Origin: Clostridia bacterium
Lineage (GTDB): Bacteria > Bacillota > Clostridia > UMGS1883
NCBI GenBank assembly: GCA_017468215.1
Contig: JAFUJG010000159.1
Location: forward strand, 1 to 5,757
Length of the DNA: 5,757 nucleotides
Direction: 5' to 3'
Under the pieces are notes generated by a model, which saw only the letters and a list, made by a program, of their open reading frames with translations, was not told the origin of the DNA and ran no database searches. Shown here piece after piece: positions 5,693 to 5,757 of the stretch. The position numbers and the translations under genes are program-made. The first letter of the stretch is position 1; the number at the start of each line of letters is the position of its first letter.

Positions 5693-5757
5693 ATGGAACT
5701 GCTTAAAAGAATAATATCTGCCTTCGGGCCTTCGGGTAGAGAGGACGAGGTAAGAGA
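5693..5757 (+). CDS. probable third M42-family peptidase, 3' end beyond window
   Basis: Only the first 21 codons are visible, MELLKRIISAFGPSGREDEVR, running off the right edge. The FGPSGREDEVR segment matches the conserved N-terminus of M42 aminopeptidases (GPSG followed by acidic residues) and parallels NSPSGCEDEMR in the second paralogue. The ATG at 5693 is preceded by a very strong site, AAGGAGG at 5678-5684, 8 nt upstream. It follows the second peptidase by 116 bp and is probably co-transcribed, because no clear terminator intervenes. The catalytic residues lie outside the window, so the family call rests on the N-terminus and context. Other zinc peptidases such as M20 are possible but fit less well. 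Confidence 0.72.
   Translation, partial: MELLKRIISAFGPSGREDEVR

Noticed and set aside
1..5757. CRISPR array, tRNA, rRNA, phage or defence genes
   Set aside because: No regularly spaced repeats, no cloverleaf or rRNA-like segments, and every long reading frame is explained by ordinary housekeeping or envelope genes.

Overview
The window looks like a low-to-mid GC Firmicute chromosome, most likely an anaerobic member of the Clostridia (Oscillospiraceae/Lachnospiraceae-like gut lineages). The reasons are AGGAGG-type ribosome binding sites, sigma-A style promoters, U-tailed terminators, a lipoprotein of a type I recall from Clostridia, and cysteine-rich cytoplasmic enzymes. This is inferred from style and family recall, not from a search. 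All genes lie on the + strand.

Layout. (1) 2-739: the C-terminal part of a Cof/YidA-like HAD phosphatase, cut by the left edge. (2) 740-910: a 171-bp regulatory gap with a possible promoter, two copies of GGGGTAATAYCC and a leader hairpin. (3) 911-2263: a membrane-anchored HtrA/DegP-type serine protease with an intact catalytic triad and one PDZ domain. (4) 2264-2499: a 236-bp gap holding a post-stop hairpin pair, a factor-independent terminator, and two inverted copies of a 27-bp GC-rich repeat that bracket that terminator. (5) 2500-3414: a lipoprotein with a short N-terminal motif like that of Na+-pumping decarboxylase beta subunits and a C-terminal Ig-like region. (6) 3415-3552: a GGGGTCAGACCCC palindrome, a strong terminator, then a near-consensus promoter whose -10 box lies in a perfect inverted repeat. 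(7) 3553-5576: two overlapping M42-family metallo-aminopeptidase genes. (8) 5577-5692: an 85-bp symmetric imperfect palindrome. (9) 5693 to the right edge: the first 21 codons of a third protein with an M42-like N-terminus.

Functionally, the protease and lipoprotein are envelope proteins in their own transcription units. The M42 genes form a cytoplasmic peptide-degradation operon. M42 enzymes assemble into 12-subunit tetrahedral (TET) particles, so adjacent paralogues could give complementary specificities or mixed particles. I found no defence system, phage, IS transposase, CRISPR array, tRNA or rRNA. The most interesting material is intergenic (repeat pair at 2320-2464, operator at 3519-3540, palindrome at 5575-5659), plus the decarboxylase-like motif in the lipoprotein and the M42 tandem.
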